A stretch of 64,000 bases of DNA from Ferroplasma acidiphilum (GCF_002078355.1 NZ_CP015363.1:1364001-1428000), one strand, 5' to 3'. Shown: positions 9,008 to 18,613, counted from the first letter of the stretch. A program made the numbers and translations. The notes: generated by a model not told the origin, from the sequence alone.

Positions 9008-9385
9008 ATGACTAACAAGGTGGGGATACCGGTAAACGGAAGCAACGTAAGCGGACCTGGAGAGGGAACAGAAATTCATATATTTGAGGTTGAAAATACA
9101 AAATATAAACTTGTGGAAAGTTATGAAAATCCAGCAATAAAAGCCACTTCAACAAGAGGTATACATATGCTGAAATCAGTTCTCTCAAAGAATGTGAATG
9201 CAATTATAGTATCTGAAATTGGAGCGCCTGGCGTCAATTTTCTTAAGAACAAAATTAAGATATATTATGCAAACAATATGAATGAGAACGAAGCCATGGA
9301 ATTTTATATAAATAGCAAACTGGAAGAAATCACAGTTGCGACACATGAATCGCCACACCATGATGGAAATACCCACAAATTATAA
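9008..9385 (+). CDS. NifX/NifB-like dinitrogenase iron-molybdenum cofactor domain protein
   Basis: A 125-residue single-domain protein of the Nitro_FeMo-Co family. It begins with KVGIPV and has a FEVEN strand, SKNVNAIIVSEIGAPG in the middle and an Asn/Glu-rich helix. The tail is His-rich (ESPHHDGNTH) and could bind metal. Stand-alone members occur widely in archaea without nitrogenase, so a role in nitrogen fixation is not implied; they may carry iron-sulfur or other metal clusters. A TATA-like segment lies near 8980. The gene stands alone between two minus-strand genes. Confidence 0.82.
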   Translation: MTNKVGIPVNGSNVSGPGEGTEIHIFEVENTKYKLVESYENPAIKATSTRGIHMLKSVLSKNVNAIIVSEIGAPGVNFLKNKIKIYYANNMNENEAMEFYINSKLEEITVATHESPHHDGNTHKL

Positions 9386-9475
9386 TTTAACACTGTTCAG
9401 ATAAAAATCTGCAATATGGAAAGAAATATATCGCTTCTGGAACAATTTATATTTAAAATTTATAAATATATAACA

Positions 9476-10108
9476 TTAGTTTTGTTTTAATTTGTATCCA
9501 CAGTTAGGGCAGTATATCATATCTTCAGTAACAGGATATCCGCAATGCGGGCATCTGTGTGCTGTATCTGGTAGATTCTCATCATTATTTTCGGCCATAT
9601 TTTCCCTTAGATTCTGGTATGGATTCTTCTTGTCATTGCCGAAAACGGCCATCCCTATATTTGCCCTGGGTGCCCTGGCCTTTGCCATATCTATTTCATG
9701 CTTTTTAATTTCCAGTGCTTCCCTTTCCTTTCTGGTTGATTCATCTTTTTTGCATATGGTAGCCAGTCTGGTAATCTGGTCAACCCACATTTTTGATTTT
9801 TTTATAGCAAAATCTGCTCTTGCCAGTTTCCTGGAATCGTCGTAGTATTCGATAGTCAGTACCTGTTTTGTGAACAGTGCGAATGCTGGGGCAGCATAAT
9901 TAGCATTCTCCACATTGTATAAAAAAAGATTTAAATCCATGACTGCTGGAGATGCCCTGAACATAGATCTATGCCCGTTTTTTTCGAATATAATCCTCTT
10001 ATCTGTTAAGAAAAGTAACCCCTTTATATAAACATTATTTTCGATTTTTTTGGCCTTCGCATTCAGGAACTCATGTTCATCACTTTCGTAAATAGGCATT
10101 ACATACAT
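9476..10108 (-). CDS. Zinc-ribbon protein with N-terminal PH/GRAM-like domain, unknown function
   Basis: A 210-residue soluble protein. Residues 1-110 look like a bacterial PH/GRAM-type beta domain (NVYIKGLLFLTDKRIIFEKNG is the typical strand-turn pattern). A charged linker rich in Lys and Glu follows. The last 25 residues form a zinc ribbon with CPHCGYP and CPNCGYK. This domain pair is common in archaeal proteins of unknown role, perhaps as scaffolds. The minus-strand promoter region overlaps the AT-rich spacer before the urocanase gene. Confidence 0.6.
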   Translation of the reverse strand: MYVMPIYESDEHEFLNAKAKKIENNVYIKGLLFLTDKRIIFEKNGHRSMFRASPAVMDLNLFLYNVENANYAAPAFALFTKQVLTIEYYDDSRKLARADFAIKKSKMWVDQITRLATICKKDESTRKEREALEIKKHEIDMAKARAPRANIGMAVFGNDKKNPYQNLRENMAENNDENLPDTAHRCPHCGYPVTEDMIYCPNCGYKLKQN

Positions 10109-10280
10109 ATATTATATAAGATAATAAATTTTATCAATTAAATTGGAACATTATTATAAGTTCTATGCTTCTTTAGTAAAAATAACATCAACATAGTTCT
10201 ATATTTTTTGATACGATGTTAATCCTGTTATCAACTTTATATAATAATATCAGGGAATTATAGCTTATAAAGGAAACATT

Positions 10281-10300
10281 ATTGCGAGATGGCTCGTAAT
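10281..10300. promoter_or_regulatory. Candidate hut operator upstream of urocanase
   Basis: The 20-bp interrupted palindrome ATTGCG-AGATGGCT-CGTAAT has 6-bp half-sites with one mismatch and an 8-bp spacer. It ends exactly where a TATA-like box (ATTTATTTAAAG, 10301-10312) begins. The same half-sites, spacing and TATA adjacency occur at the hutH promoter (28732-28751). A regulator binding here would block TBP/TFB access. Confidence 0.6.
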
Positions 10301-10411
10301 ATTTATTTAAAGCGATATTTTTATATGGTATTCAGTGTTTCTATGCCTCCCGGTATAATTTAATCGCTGGCATAAAATAACATTTAAATATTCTTGTGTT
10401 TTTATTTTAAT
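10301..10411 (+). promoter_or_regulatory. hutU promoter and leader region with two TATA-like boxes
   Basis: Box 1 (10301-10312) touches the candidate operator. Box 2 (CATTTAAATATTC, 10381-10393) lies about 25 nt before ATG 10412 and would give a leaderless hutU mRNA. Between them AGCGAT (10311-10316) and ATCGCT (10363-10368) could pair around a 46-nt loop. A transcript from box 1 would carry an 80-nt leader or form a separate small RNA; the sequence does not decide. Confidence 0.45.
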
Positions 10412-12070
10412 ATGGAACATACAGATATCCATGCACCACATGGAAATAAACTAAACACAAAGGGATGGTCACAGGAAGGGGCTATGAGATTGCTGATGAA
10501 TAACCTTGACCCGATGGTGGCTAAGGACCCTGCAAATCTTATTGTATATGGCGGCAAGGGAAAAGCAGCAAGAAACTGGGAAGCATATGATAAAATTATA
10601 GAGTCACTCAAATCACTTGAAAATGACGAAACTCTTCTTGTGCAATCGGGCAAGCCTGTTGGAATTTTCAGGACGACAAAGGAGGCACCAAGGGTTCTTA
10701 TAGTAAATGCTCAGATAGTCCCGCACTGGGCCACCGATGATGTATTCTGGGACCTGGAAGCAAGAGGGCTTACCATGTTCGGGCAGATGACTGCGGGGTC
10801 ATGGGTTTATATAGGGACACAGGGAGTATTGCAGGGGACGTATGAAACTCTGTATGCACTTGCAAAAAAAGTATACCACAGTGACAATCTGAAAGGAAAA
10901 TGGTTTTTATCTGCAGGCCTGGGAGAAATGGGAGGAGCCCAGCCACTGGCTGCCAAGATGAATGGATGCACAAGCATTATTGTTGAGGTGGACAAGGAGA
11001 AAATTAATAGAAGATTAAGGGACAAATATCTGGATACATATACAGAAACACTTGATGAGGCACTTAAACTAAAGGATGAGGCGATTAAATCCGGAAAACC
11101 TGTATCTATTGCTGTACTGGGAAATGCTGCAACAGTTTACCAGGAATTGCAGGATAAGGGAGTAGTGCCGGATATAGTATCTGACCAGACAGCAGCACAT
11201 GATTTAAACCTTGGATATGTCCCTGAAGGCTACACCATAGCAAATTTCCAGAAATTCAGAGAAGAGAATCCTGAACAATTCAAGAAAAAGGTTTACGAAA
11301 CAATAGTAAAACAGGTAAAATCCATGCTTTATTTCCAGTCAAAAGGCTCATCTGTATTTGATTATGGAAATGATATAAGGACAAGAGCTAAGGAAGGGGG
11401 ATTAAGCAACGCCTTCGAAATTCAGGGATATGTACCTGCATACATACGCGACCTGTTTGCTGTTGGTTCCGGGCCATTCAGGTGGCTTGCCCTATCGGGG
11501 AATCCTGATGATATTAAAAAAATAGATGATGCCATATTGAAGAATATAGATGATAAACATCTAACGGACTGGATTAAGCTTGCAAAGGAATACGTTCACT
11601 TCCAGGGACTGCCAGCCAGAATCTGCTATGCATCCTATGGAGAAAGGGAAAAAATAGGCCTCATGATAAATGACATGGTAAGGAAAGGAGAACTTGAGGC
11701 GCCGGTAGCAATAGGCAGGGACCACCATGATACTGGATCTGTTGCATCTCCTTACAGGGAAACAGAGGCTATGAAGGATGGCAGCGACGCCATAGCAGAC
11801 TGGCCCATACTCAACGCACTGCTGAATGCAATTTCAGGCGCCTCATGGGTATCTGTGCACCATGGAGGAGGTACAGGAATAGGAAATGCAATACATTCTG
11901 GGTTTGTAATAATTGCTGATGGAACAGATGATGCAGCGGAACGCATAAAGCGTGTTTTAAACGCTGACCCTGGAATTGGTGTGATAAGGCATGCAGATGC
12001 AGGTTATGAATCATCAAGGGATATAATAAAGAAAGGGCCTAAATTTAAAAGCCCATATTTCAGCAAATAA
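10412..12070 (+). CDS. hutU: Urocanate hydratase (urocanase)
   Basis: The 552-residue product matches the usual urocanase length. It contains the NAD-binding [12 protein letters not shown] segment near residue 173 and the family signature [11 protein letters not shown] near residue 405 (the common form ends CW; here CY), plus [15 protein letters not shown]. The enzyme hydrates urocanate to 4-imidazolone-5-propionate, the second step of histidine degradation, in the cytoplasm. A TTG six codons upstream is in frame, but the TATA box at 10381-10393 fits a leaderless start at ATG 10412. The gene is separate from hutH (27.2 kb) but shares a candidate operator with it. Confidence 0.95.
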   Translation: MEHTDIHAPHGNKLNTKGWSQEGAMRLLMNNLDPMVAKDPANLIVYGGKGKAARNWEAYDKIIESLKSLENDETLLVQSGKPVGIFRTTKEAPRVLIVNAQIVPHWATDDVFWDLEARGLTMFGQMTAGSWVYIGTQGVLQGTYETLYALAKKVYHSDNLKGKWFLSAGLGEMGGAQPLAAKMNGCTSIIVEVDKEKINRRLRDKYLDTYTETLDEALKLKDEAIKSGKPVSIAVLGNAATVYQELQDKGVVPDIVSDQTAAHDLNLGYVPEGYTIANFQKFREENPEQFKKKVYETIVKQVKSMLYFQSKGSSVFDYGNDIRTRAKEGGLSNAFEIQGYVPAYIRDLFAVGSGPFRWLALSGNPDDIKKIDDAILKNIDDKHLTDWIKLAKEYVHFQGLPARICYASYGEREKIGLMINDMVRKGELEAPVAIGRDHHDTGSVASPYRETEAMKDGSDAIADWPILNALLNAISGASWVSVHHGGGTGIGNAIHSGFVIIADGTDDAAERIKRVLNADPGIGVIRHADAGYESSRDIIKKGPKFKSPYFSK

Positions 12071-12083
12071 TATTTTTTTATTT

Positions 12084-13274
12084 TTATTCCAATCTTATAT
12101 TTTTCGTTTCCGGGAGCAATAGTGTAAGAAGTATTGCAATTATCATGATTACAGCTAAAAATATGTAAGCATTAAAATAATTTTTTCCATGTATAAGAAG
12201 CGACATTGCAATTACGCCTATAACTGCGCCTATCTTTCCCATCATTGATGAAAATCCATATGATGTGCCTCTGAACCGGGTAATTGTTACCTCTGCTGGA
12301 ATTATTCCTACTGTTGCTCCATCGAAAGAATTGAATAACTCGAGGAAAGATACTATAACTATAATTCCTACAAGAAAATAATAATGCGGCAGAATGAGAA
12401 ATAGAATAGCCATCATAAGAAAACCGGTAATCTGGATTCCTTTCCTTCCAAACTTATCCACCTTGATCATTACAAATACCCCTGATATTATTCCTATTAC
12501 AAGGAAAAATGTGGTCAAAAGGGCATTGTCAACATTGGTCACAAAATGCCCCAGTTTCAATATTGTTGGAAGTGTAAGCGATAGGCCGTAGGCAACAATG
12601 TCGTAAAGAAACCAGATAAGTGCTGCTAAAATTATATTCTTGGAATATTTTTTCGAAAACATCTCAAGAAAGCCTGTTTTCTCTTTTTTCTCCTCCCAGA
12701 GTTTAGATTCCGGCAGGGAAAATCTCATAAATTCTACAATAATTGCAGGTATGACTGCAACACCGAGCATCAGGCGCCATCCTATATTTCCCAATGGAAA
12801 CATAAAAACAGCAACTATTGCACTGCTGATAGACCCTACACTGAAGAAGACAGTTGCAAAGGCAAGATAGAATCCCCTTTTATCGGATGGAGTTACCTCT
12901 GCTATATATGAATTGGCAACAGGATATTCTGCTCCGAGGACAACACCAAGAAGTACCCGCGAGATAAAGAGCATATAAAAATTAACCGAAAATACTGAAA
13001 TCATGTCAAACAATATAAAGAACAGAAGCGTTGAAAGATATACCCTACGCCTGCCAACAAGGTCACTCAGGTATCCAACAAGTATTGTTCCTATAATTGC
13101 ACCTATTATTACTGATGCTATCAGTAGCCCATAATCAAGAGAATAATCACTGAGGTGTATATAATCCGGTATTAAAAGTACGGCGAATGCGATTACCGTT
13201 AACTGGTAGCCATCAAGAAGCATTCCAAATGCTGACAAAATTACTATTTTATTTGTACTTGCAGGTTTTTGCAC
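12084..13274 (-). CDS. Major facilitator superfamily transporter, sugar-porter-like
   Basis: A 396-residue protein with 12 predicted membrane helices. The loop between helices 2 and 3 has GYLSDLVGRRR and the repeat copy has DKFGRKG, both standard MFS signatures. ITRFRGTSYGFSSMMGKIGA near residue 333 resembles the SP/organic-acid porters. The substrate is unknown; convergence with hutU makes an organic acid or histidine-related compound possible but unproven. Upstream, the 10-mer ATTAACTACA occurs twice (13280-13289 and 13303-13312) around a TATA-like stretch and may be a regulator site. Confidence 0.82.
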   Translation of the reverse strand: MQKPASTNKIVILSAFGMLLDGYQLTVIAFAVLLIPDYIHLSDYSLDYGLLIASVIIGAIIGTILVGYLSDLVGRRRVYLSTLLFFILFDMISVFSVNFYMLFISRVLLGVVLGAEYPVANSYIAEVTPSDKRGFYLAFATVFFSVGSISSAIVAVFMFPLGNIGWRLMLGVAVIPAIIVEFMRFSLPESKLWEEKKEKTGFLEMFSKKYSKNIILAALIWFLYDIVAYGLSLTLPTILKLGHFVTNVDNALLTTFFLVIGIISGVFVMIKVDKFGRKGIQITGFLMMAILFLILPHYYFLVGIIVIVSFLELFNSFDGATVGIIPAEVTITRFRGTSYGFSSMMGKIGAVIGVIAMSLLIHGKNYFNAYIFLAVIMIIAILLTLLLPETKNIRLE

Positions 13275-13513
13275 TCTCCATTAACTACAGGTAACTTATT
13301 AAATTAACTACATGTCGATATATATGCTTATATAGATACATATAGATTTCAGAATTCACAGGTATATTTAAACCCGGGAATGTATCCTGCCAGCAATGTA
13401 GAGGAAATGTGAAATATTTTTATATATTCCGTTGACATATAAATATCATGCTGGAAATACGTATAGCAAATACATTTAAATAAAAATATATATAATATTA
13501 AAATAAGCCTTTT

Positions 13514-14770
13514 ATGGAGAAGATAGGCGTTATAGGTGCCGGGATAACAGGGCTGTTCTCTGCGCTTAACCTTGCACTTGATGGTTATGACGTGACACTT
13601 TTTGATAGGGAATATATTCTTTCCGGTACTTCAGGTAAATTTCATGGAATGCTCCACAGCGGTTCCAGATATTCTGTAAATGATATGGAATCTGCAAAGG
13701 AATGCATACGTGAAAACACACTGCTTTCTAACACTGCCTCATTGTTTATTAAAAATACAGGTGGGTATTATCTTGCATTGAATGGTGCGGAGGCTGAATA
13801 CGGCGATAAGCTTCTACAGAAAAATAAAGAAAACGGCATATCCACAGAAGAACTGGGTATTGATGAAATGCTTGACCTGGAACCAAATATTAATAAAAAT
13901 ATTTTAAGGGCATTCCGTGTTCCTGATAAAGTTATATATGCACACCCCTTCGCAGCGGCTGTGGCGGTGGAGGCACAGTTAATGGGTGCTAAGCTAAGGT
14001 TTAAATCAGAAGTCCTGAAAGCTGAAGTTAAGGGAAAAACTGTTGAATCTATAAAATACCGGTCACATAATAGAATAGTGGATGAGAAATTTGATTATAT
14101 AATAAACACCACAGGGCCATGGTCAGGGCAACTTTTAAAATCCTTCGGTATAGGTGATTTTGAAGTCATGCCAACACTTGGTTACATGGCATCCTACGAC
14201 TACTTATTTTCACATGGTATCTTAAACAGAATGAGGGAACCTTCAGATGGGGATATATTGCTGCCATATGGAAGCATGTCAGTTGCAGGCACAGTAGCAA
14301 TTATATCAGATAATGTAAACAACAATGACATCGACCCGGAAGATCTTGATACCATGCTATCTGAAGTTGCGGAGATGGTCCCATCACTTTCCAGGCACAG
14401 ATATAAAAAACTATATAGTTCCATGCGCCCGCTGATCAGGGAAGATTATTCAAGGGCTACAAGAGATTTCAGGATATACGAAAATATGAACAATTTATTC
14501 AGCATAATAGGCGGAAAATTCACAACGTCAAGGCTCATGGGGCAGGCGGTATCACAGAAACTTTCTGAAATTACAGGAACACATTCACAGGATACATCGA
14601 AAATCATCCTGAATGATACCTTCGATAAATTCATAGAAAAGCATAAGCAGGATTTAAACACAACATTCATGAATTATATAAGTTCATATGGCACCAGCAT
14701 GGATTACGGTTACTTAACCCAGCTTGAAAGTGCTTTTATTTTCAACGAAGCCATAAGGCTGGGTGATTAA
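13514..14770 (+). CDS. glpA: Glycerol-3-phosphate dehydrogenase, GlpA-like FAD subunit
   Basis: A 418-residue DAO-family flavoprotein. The N-terminus has the GxGxxG dinucleotide loop (GAGITG). GMLHSGSRYSV near residue 50 and ESAKECIREN match GlpA of anaerobic glycerol-3-phosphate dehydrogenase; GGKFTTSRLMG near residue 333 closes the FAD site. The family oxidises sn-glycerol-3-phosphate to dihydroxyacetone phosphate and passes electrons to the membrane. No GlpB or GlpC lies alongside. The stop TAA is followed directly by the ATG of the CoxG-like gene, so the two form an operon. A TATA-like tract near 13485-13495 precedes the start. Confidence 0.82.
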   Translation: MEKIGVIGAGITGLFSALNLALDGYDVTLFDREYILSGTSGKFHGMLHSGSRYSVNDMESAKECIRENTLLSNTASLFIKNTGGYYLALNGAEAEYGDKLLQKNKENGISTEELGIDEMLDLEPNINKNILRAFRVPDKVIYAHPFAAAVAVEAQLMGAKLRFKSEVLKAEVKGKTVESIKYRSHNRIVDEKFDYIINTTGPWSGQLLKSFGIGDFEVMPTLGYMASYDYLFSHGILNRMREPSDGDILLPYGSMSVAGTVAIISDNVNNNDIDPEDLDTMLSEVAEMVPSLSRHRYKKLYSSMRPLIREDYSRATRDFRIYENMNNLFSIIGGKFTTSRLMGQAVSQKLSEITGTHSQDTSKIILNDTFDKFIEKHKQDLNTTFMNYISSYGTSMDYGYLTQLESAFIFNEAIRLGD

Positions 14771-15217
14771 ATGGAATTTAGCGGCAAAATAACCATAAAA
14801 AATAATAAAGGGAACGTTGCAGAATTTCTTTCCGACATTGATAATATAACACCTTGCCTCCCCGGGGTATATGACTTCCAGAATAATGGCGGTGAAATAC
14901 AATGCAAACTAAAACTTGATATATCTGCTGCTAAAATTTCTGCCATGAGCAGTGTGACGGGGAAGATGTCGTTTCTATATAAGGTTGGATTAGATTCAAT
15001 AAATATAGATGGGAGTGGGAGAATAGCGGGTTCAAAGGTGAAATTCAACATAAGCATATCCTACGAAAGCCATGGAGAAGAAACAGTACTGGATTGGAAA
15101 AGCTCATTTGACTTCGGGCTTATAGTAAAGATGATGGGTAAAGACAGGGTCAATGAAATATCCAGAGAAAACATAGACAGGACTATGGGCTGCATAACAT
15201 CAAAATTAAATATTTAA
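14771..15217 (+). CDS. CoxG/SRPBCC-like protein paired with GlpA
   Basis: A 148-residue protein of the carbon monoxide dehydrogenase subunit G (CoxG) branch of the SRPBCC fold. Seen features are NVAEFLSDIDNITPCLPGV near the N-terminus, a KVKFNISISYES strand and WKSSFDFGL. CoxG tethers CO dehydrogenase to the membrane in Oligotropha. No CO dehydrogenase subunits are present here. The ATG abuts the glpA stop with no gap, so translation is probably coupled. A role as membrane anchor or electron-transfer adaptor for GlpA is my inference. Confidence 0.75.
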   Translation: MEFSGKITIKNNKGNVAEFLSDIDNITPCLPGVYDFQNNGGEIQCKLKLDISAAKISAMSSVTGKMSFLYKVGLDSINIDGSGRIAGSKVKFNISISYESHGEETVLDWKSSFDFGLIVKMMGKDRVNEISRENIDRTMGCITSKLNI

Positions 15218-15336
15218 TAGAATTTCTTTGTAATTATTGATAAATTTTACATTATAACTGTAAATATTGTATAATCTTCAGATAATATTAGATTTTAATC
15301 GATAAATATTTAATAACACTAAAAAATTATTATCGT

Positions 15337-16161
15337 ATGCTTACATTCATTTACGATTCAATATCCTGGGAAGAAAAGGAGTTAATTAAAGGGCTCCAGT
15401 CAGAAAGCATAAAACTGAATCTGGTTAATGCAAAGGATAATGCGCTAAACCTCACAGGAAAACTTGATTTTGAAGGACCTGCTGTTATCAGATGCATGAG
15501 TTCCAGGAGGTCTCTCTATTATTCATATATACTTGAATCACACGGAATTAAAACGATTAATTCCTTTAATACTTTTAGCATCGCAGGAAATAAAGTATTT
15601 ACCACCTCTTATCTATATAAAAATGGAATAAAAACCCCGGAAACTTCTGTATCATTTTCACATGACAATGCTTTATCAACTGCAGATAATATGGGATACC
15701 CTGTAGTTTTTAAGCCAGCAAGTGGGAGCTGGGGTAGAATGATATCACTTTTAGAGAATGAGAATATTGCAGAAACAGTATTCTCAATGAATGATATGGT
15801 AAACGAAAATTCGTACTATCTTCAAAAATATGTAAAGAGGCCTCCAAGGGATGTAAGGGCAATAGTTGTGGGAGATAATATTTCTGCCACAATATACAGG
15901 TATTCAGGGGAGGGGTGGAAAACAAACCTCGCACTTGGCGGGAAGGTGGAAAAAGCAGTGCTGCCAGAATCCCAGCTTGACATACTTATAAGGGTTGCAC
16001 ATCTTTTTGACCCGGGCATAATTGGTATTGATGCCATGGAAACAGATGAAGGATTGGTTGTACATGAAATTAATTCAAGAGTTGAATTTAAAGGGGCTTC
16101 GAAGGTATATGGAAATAAAATAATAAATGATATTGTCCAGTATCTAAAAACACTTGATTAA
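15337..16161 (+). CDS. LysX/RimK-like ATP-grasp ligase
   Basis: A 274-residue ATP-grasp enzyme. Residues 95-130 cover the preATP region; GYPVVFKPASGSWGRM near residue 120, QKYVKRPPRDVRAIVVGD near 165, NLALGG near 197 and a metal-binding HEIN near 240 are all in place. LysX attaches 2-aminoadipate to the carrier protein LysW; RimK relatives ligate amino acids to proteins or peptides. No LysW gene is close by, so the substrate is open. The next gene, an aminotransferase, starts 29 nt downstream and is probably cotranscribed. Confidence 0.72.
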   Translation: MLTFIYDSISWEEKELIKGLQSESIKLNLVNAKDNALNLTGKLDFEGPAVIRCMSSRRSLYYSYILESHGIKTINSFNTFSIAGNKVFTTSYLYKNGIKTPETSVSFSHDNALSTADNMGYPVVFKPASGSWGRMISLLENENIAETVFSMNDMVNENSYYLQKYVKRPPRDVRAIVVGDNISATIYRYSGEGWKTNLALGGKVEKAVLPESQLDILIRVAHLFDPGIIGIDAMETDEGLVVHEINSRVEFKGASKVYGNKIINDIVQYLKTLD

Positions 16162-16190
16162 GTTTAATAATAAAATAAAAATGTCAAAGT

Positions 16191-17141
16191 ATGGAAGAAA
16201 TATACCTTGACAAGAACGAAAATCCATTCAATGTACCGGAAAAGGTAAAAAAAGAATTCATAAACTATGCAAAGGATGCAGATTTTAACAGATACCCTGA
16301 AAAGGGGTTACCTTCCCTTATTAAAAAACTGGCAGGGCTCACCGGGTTTAGCAGTGAAAACATTATTGCAGCCAATGGCAGCGACGAATTGCTTGATATT
16401 TTAATCAGGCGTGCAGAAGGCGATATAGTTGTCAGTTCACCAACCTTTGAAATGTATTCATTCTATGCCAGAAATTATGGCCATAAGGCAATTGATGTCC
16501 CGCTCCGCAGCGATTTTTCCCTTGATGTTAATGGTATACTGGCGCAGAAGGATGCAAAACTTGTGGTAATATGTTCGCCAAATAATCCAACAGGGAATCT
16601 TATAGATAGAGAGAGCATAAAAAAAATTCTTGATTCCGGTGTAACAACCATACTTGACAATGCCTATTATGAATTTTCGGGTGAAGATTATACTGACCTT
16701 ATTGCAAAATATAGCAATCTCATAATATTAAGGACATTTTCCAAGGCTTTTAGCCTTGCAGGAATGAGAATTGGATATGGCATAGCAGAGAGCAAATTTA
16801 TATCTGAAATCAAAAAATTGCAGGCACCGTTTTATATGAATATACTTTCAGCTAAAATGGCAGAGATCATGATTGATAACTACAGCCTTATTGTAGAAAA
16901 AATAAAATATATTGTAGAGGAGAGGGAACGTGTTTACAATGAAATAAAGGATATAGCATACCCTAGCAGTGCAAACTTTCTTCTCCTTAAAAAAGATCTA
17001 TATGGCTATATGGAAGAAAACGGGATACATATAAGAAAACTCCCGCTTGTAAAGGATAGGTCAAGATTAACCATAGGAACAAAGGATGAAAATAAAAGGG
17101 CAATTGAAGCAATTAAAAAATACGTAATGGAGAAATTTTAA
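16191..17141 (+). CDS. HisC-like PLP aminotransferase
   Basis: A 316-residue fold-type I aminotransferase. ANGSDELLD near residue 65, CSPNNPTGN near 128, the Asp-Asn-Ala-Tyr-Tyr segment and the PLP lysine in TFSKAFSLAGMRIGYG near 183 match histidinol-phosphate aminotransferase (HisC). HisC enzymes convert imidazole-acetol phosphate and often accept aromatic amino acids. No other his biosynthesis gene is near, so an aromatic or aminoadipate substrate is possible. It follows the LysX-like gene by 29 nt and is convergent with ftcD, with 1 nt between them. Confidence 0.75.
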   Translation: MEEIYLDKNENPFNVPEKVKKEFINYAKDADFNRYPEKGLPSLIKKLAGLTGFSSENIIAANGSDELLDILIRRAEGDIVVSSPTFEMYSFYARNYGHKAIDVPLRSDFSLDVNGILAQKDAKLVVICSPNNPTGNLIDRESIKKILDSGVTTILDNAYYEFSGEDYTDLIAKYSNLIILRTFSKAFSLAGMRIGYGIAESKFISEIKKLQAPFYMNILSAKMAEIMIDNYSLIVEKIKYIVEERERVYNEIKDIAYPSSANFLLLKKDLYGYMEENGIHIRKLPLVKDRSRLTIGTKDENKRAIEAIKKYVMEKF

Positions 17142-17142
17142 G

Positions 17143-18039
17143 TTAAATTTTTCCCGGGGCATAATCCAGTACATTTTTATTTTTTATTCCGGACATCAAA
17201 TAATGGTTAAAAGAATCAACAAGTGCCTCCTGCGGAACCATCCCTATGAACTCTGATCTTACCGGATAAACACCAAATCCCTTTGCCTCAGTTTTTACCG
17301 CTTCGAATATACGGTATACAGGATTTTTCCTGTAATTTACTATATTCATCGATATCTGTACAATATTTTTTTCCGGCATTTTGAAAGCCAGAGATTTAAC
17401 GCAGGCAAAGCCACCATCCCTGGCCCTTATTGCAGAAGCTATTTTCCTCCCTATTTTTATGTCATCTGTATTGAGATAAATATTGTACGCAATAAGAAAA
17501 TCTCTTGCGCCTATTATTGTTGCACCTGCCCTGCCTATTACTTCCGGACCGTAATCAGGAATGTAATTTCCGGTTCCTATAGCGCTTCTTAATTCCTCAA
17601 TCTGGAATTTTTTGTTCCTTATATTTTCAAGATTTTTTCTTTCAGGTGTTTTTGCAGAATATGCATACATAAATACAGGTATTCCTAACTCCTTTCCTAC
17701 TTTCTTTCCCAGCTCCTGTGAAAGTTCTATGCATTCCTCCATTGAAGTATCTTCCAGTGGAACCAGGGGCATTATATCTGTAGCTCCGAAACGTGGATGG
17801 AATCCTGTCTGTACATTCATATCTATATTTTCACCTGCGGTTTTGATCATATTAAATGCAAGGTCAATAACATTGTCTATGGGGCACACAACTGTAATAA
17901 CACTTCTATTGTGGTCGTAGTCCATTTCAGAATCCAGTAATTTTGCATCAGGTACTGATTTTACATCTTTTTCAAGTAAATCAATTACTACTTTATTCCG
18001 CCCATCACTGAAATTGGGTATAAGTTCTACAAGCTTCAT
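17143..18039 (-). CDS. ftcD: Glutamate formimidoyltransferase
   Basis: A 298-residue protein that covers the formiminotransferase domains only; the cyclodeaminase half of the fused animal enzyme is absent. LIPNFSDGRN at the N-terminus, HNRSVIT near residue 43 and FHPRFGATDIMPLVP near residue 80 are family motifs. The enzyme moves the formimino group from N-formimino-glutamate to a tetrahydropterin, giving glutamate, the last step of this branch of histidine degradation. A TATA-like box near 18063-18072 fits a leaderless start. No copy of the hut palindrome is visible upstream. Confidence 0.9.
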   Translation of the reverse strand: MKLVELIPNFSDGRNKVVIDLLEKDVKSVPDAKLLDSEMDYDHNRSVITVVCPIDNVIDLAFNMIKTAGENIDMNVQTGFHPRFGATDIMPLVPLEDTSMEECIELSQELGKKVGKELGIPVFMYAYSAKTPERKNLENIRNKKFQIEELRSAIGTGNYIPDYGPEVIGRAGATIIGARDFLIAYNIYLNTDDIKIGRKIASAIRARDGGFACVKSLAFKMPEKNIVQISMNIVNYRKNPVYRIFEAVKTEAKGFGVYPVRSEFIGMVPQEALVDSFNHYLMSGIKNKNVLDYAPGKI

Positions 18040-18318
18040 AGAATTAAATCCTGTAAATGGATATTAAATTATGCAAATTATTAACATTGCCAACAAAATC
18101 AGTATAAGTAAAATTTATTACTCTTCTACCAATTTTTGTAAATTTCCCACATTAAAAGCATTATTTATAAGGTATAAAATTTTATTATAAAGATTATAAA
18201 TATAATCATTATCTAAATAATCATAGAAAGATTCTTTGATAGGTAATTAGAATTAAACAGCTTAATTAATGATACAAGAAAATATAATTCACCTGTAGTT
18301 TTATATTGAAATCGAAGG

Positions 18319-18552
18319 GTGAGGAAAACAGAACTTATCAAGGAGGCAATGAAACAGATAGGTGGCATATATTTATATGTTGATAATACAAAAAGTTCTA
18401 ATTTATTGCTGTTGCAATTTTCTAGTATAATAAAAGAATATTTTGTAGTGTTCAGCAAATCTGGTTTTAACTGCAATATGAAAGATATTCCAAAGATAAA
18501 TAATATTATTTTGTTCGATTTAAAAAAAATGCAGGAAATAATTGAAAATTAA
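18319..18552 (+). CDS. Small hypothetical protein
   Basis: A 77-codon frame starts with GTG and begins RKTELIKEAMKQIGG. It is basic and Lys/Asn/Ile-rich, with a predicted helix, a short strand-rich middle and a helical tail. A TATA-like stretch (TTTTATATTG) lies about 20 nt upstream. The base composition matches the AT-rich island that starts here. I recognise no family; it could also be the remnant of a longer gene. About 280 bp of AT-rich spacer (18040-18318) before it hold nothing else that I can support. Confidence 0.35.
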   Translation: MRKTELIKEAMKQIGGIYLYVDNTKSSNLLLLQFSSIIKEYFVVFSKSGFNCNMKDIPKINNIILFDLKKMQEIIEN

Positions 18553-18613
18553 TAATATTAATTATTTTACCGGATCTGAATTTTTCCAGTATAACTTATA
18601 AATTAATATATAT

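Noticed and set aside
9008-9385. Evidence of nitrogen fixation from the NifX-like domain
   Set aside because: No nif structural genes are nearby, and stand-alone members of this family are common in non-fixing archaea.
14771-15217. A CO dehydrogenase operon
   Set aside because: Only the CoxG-like gene is present. No large, medium or small CO dehydrogenase subunit is in the window.
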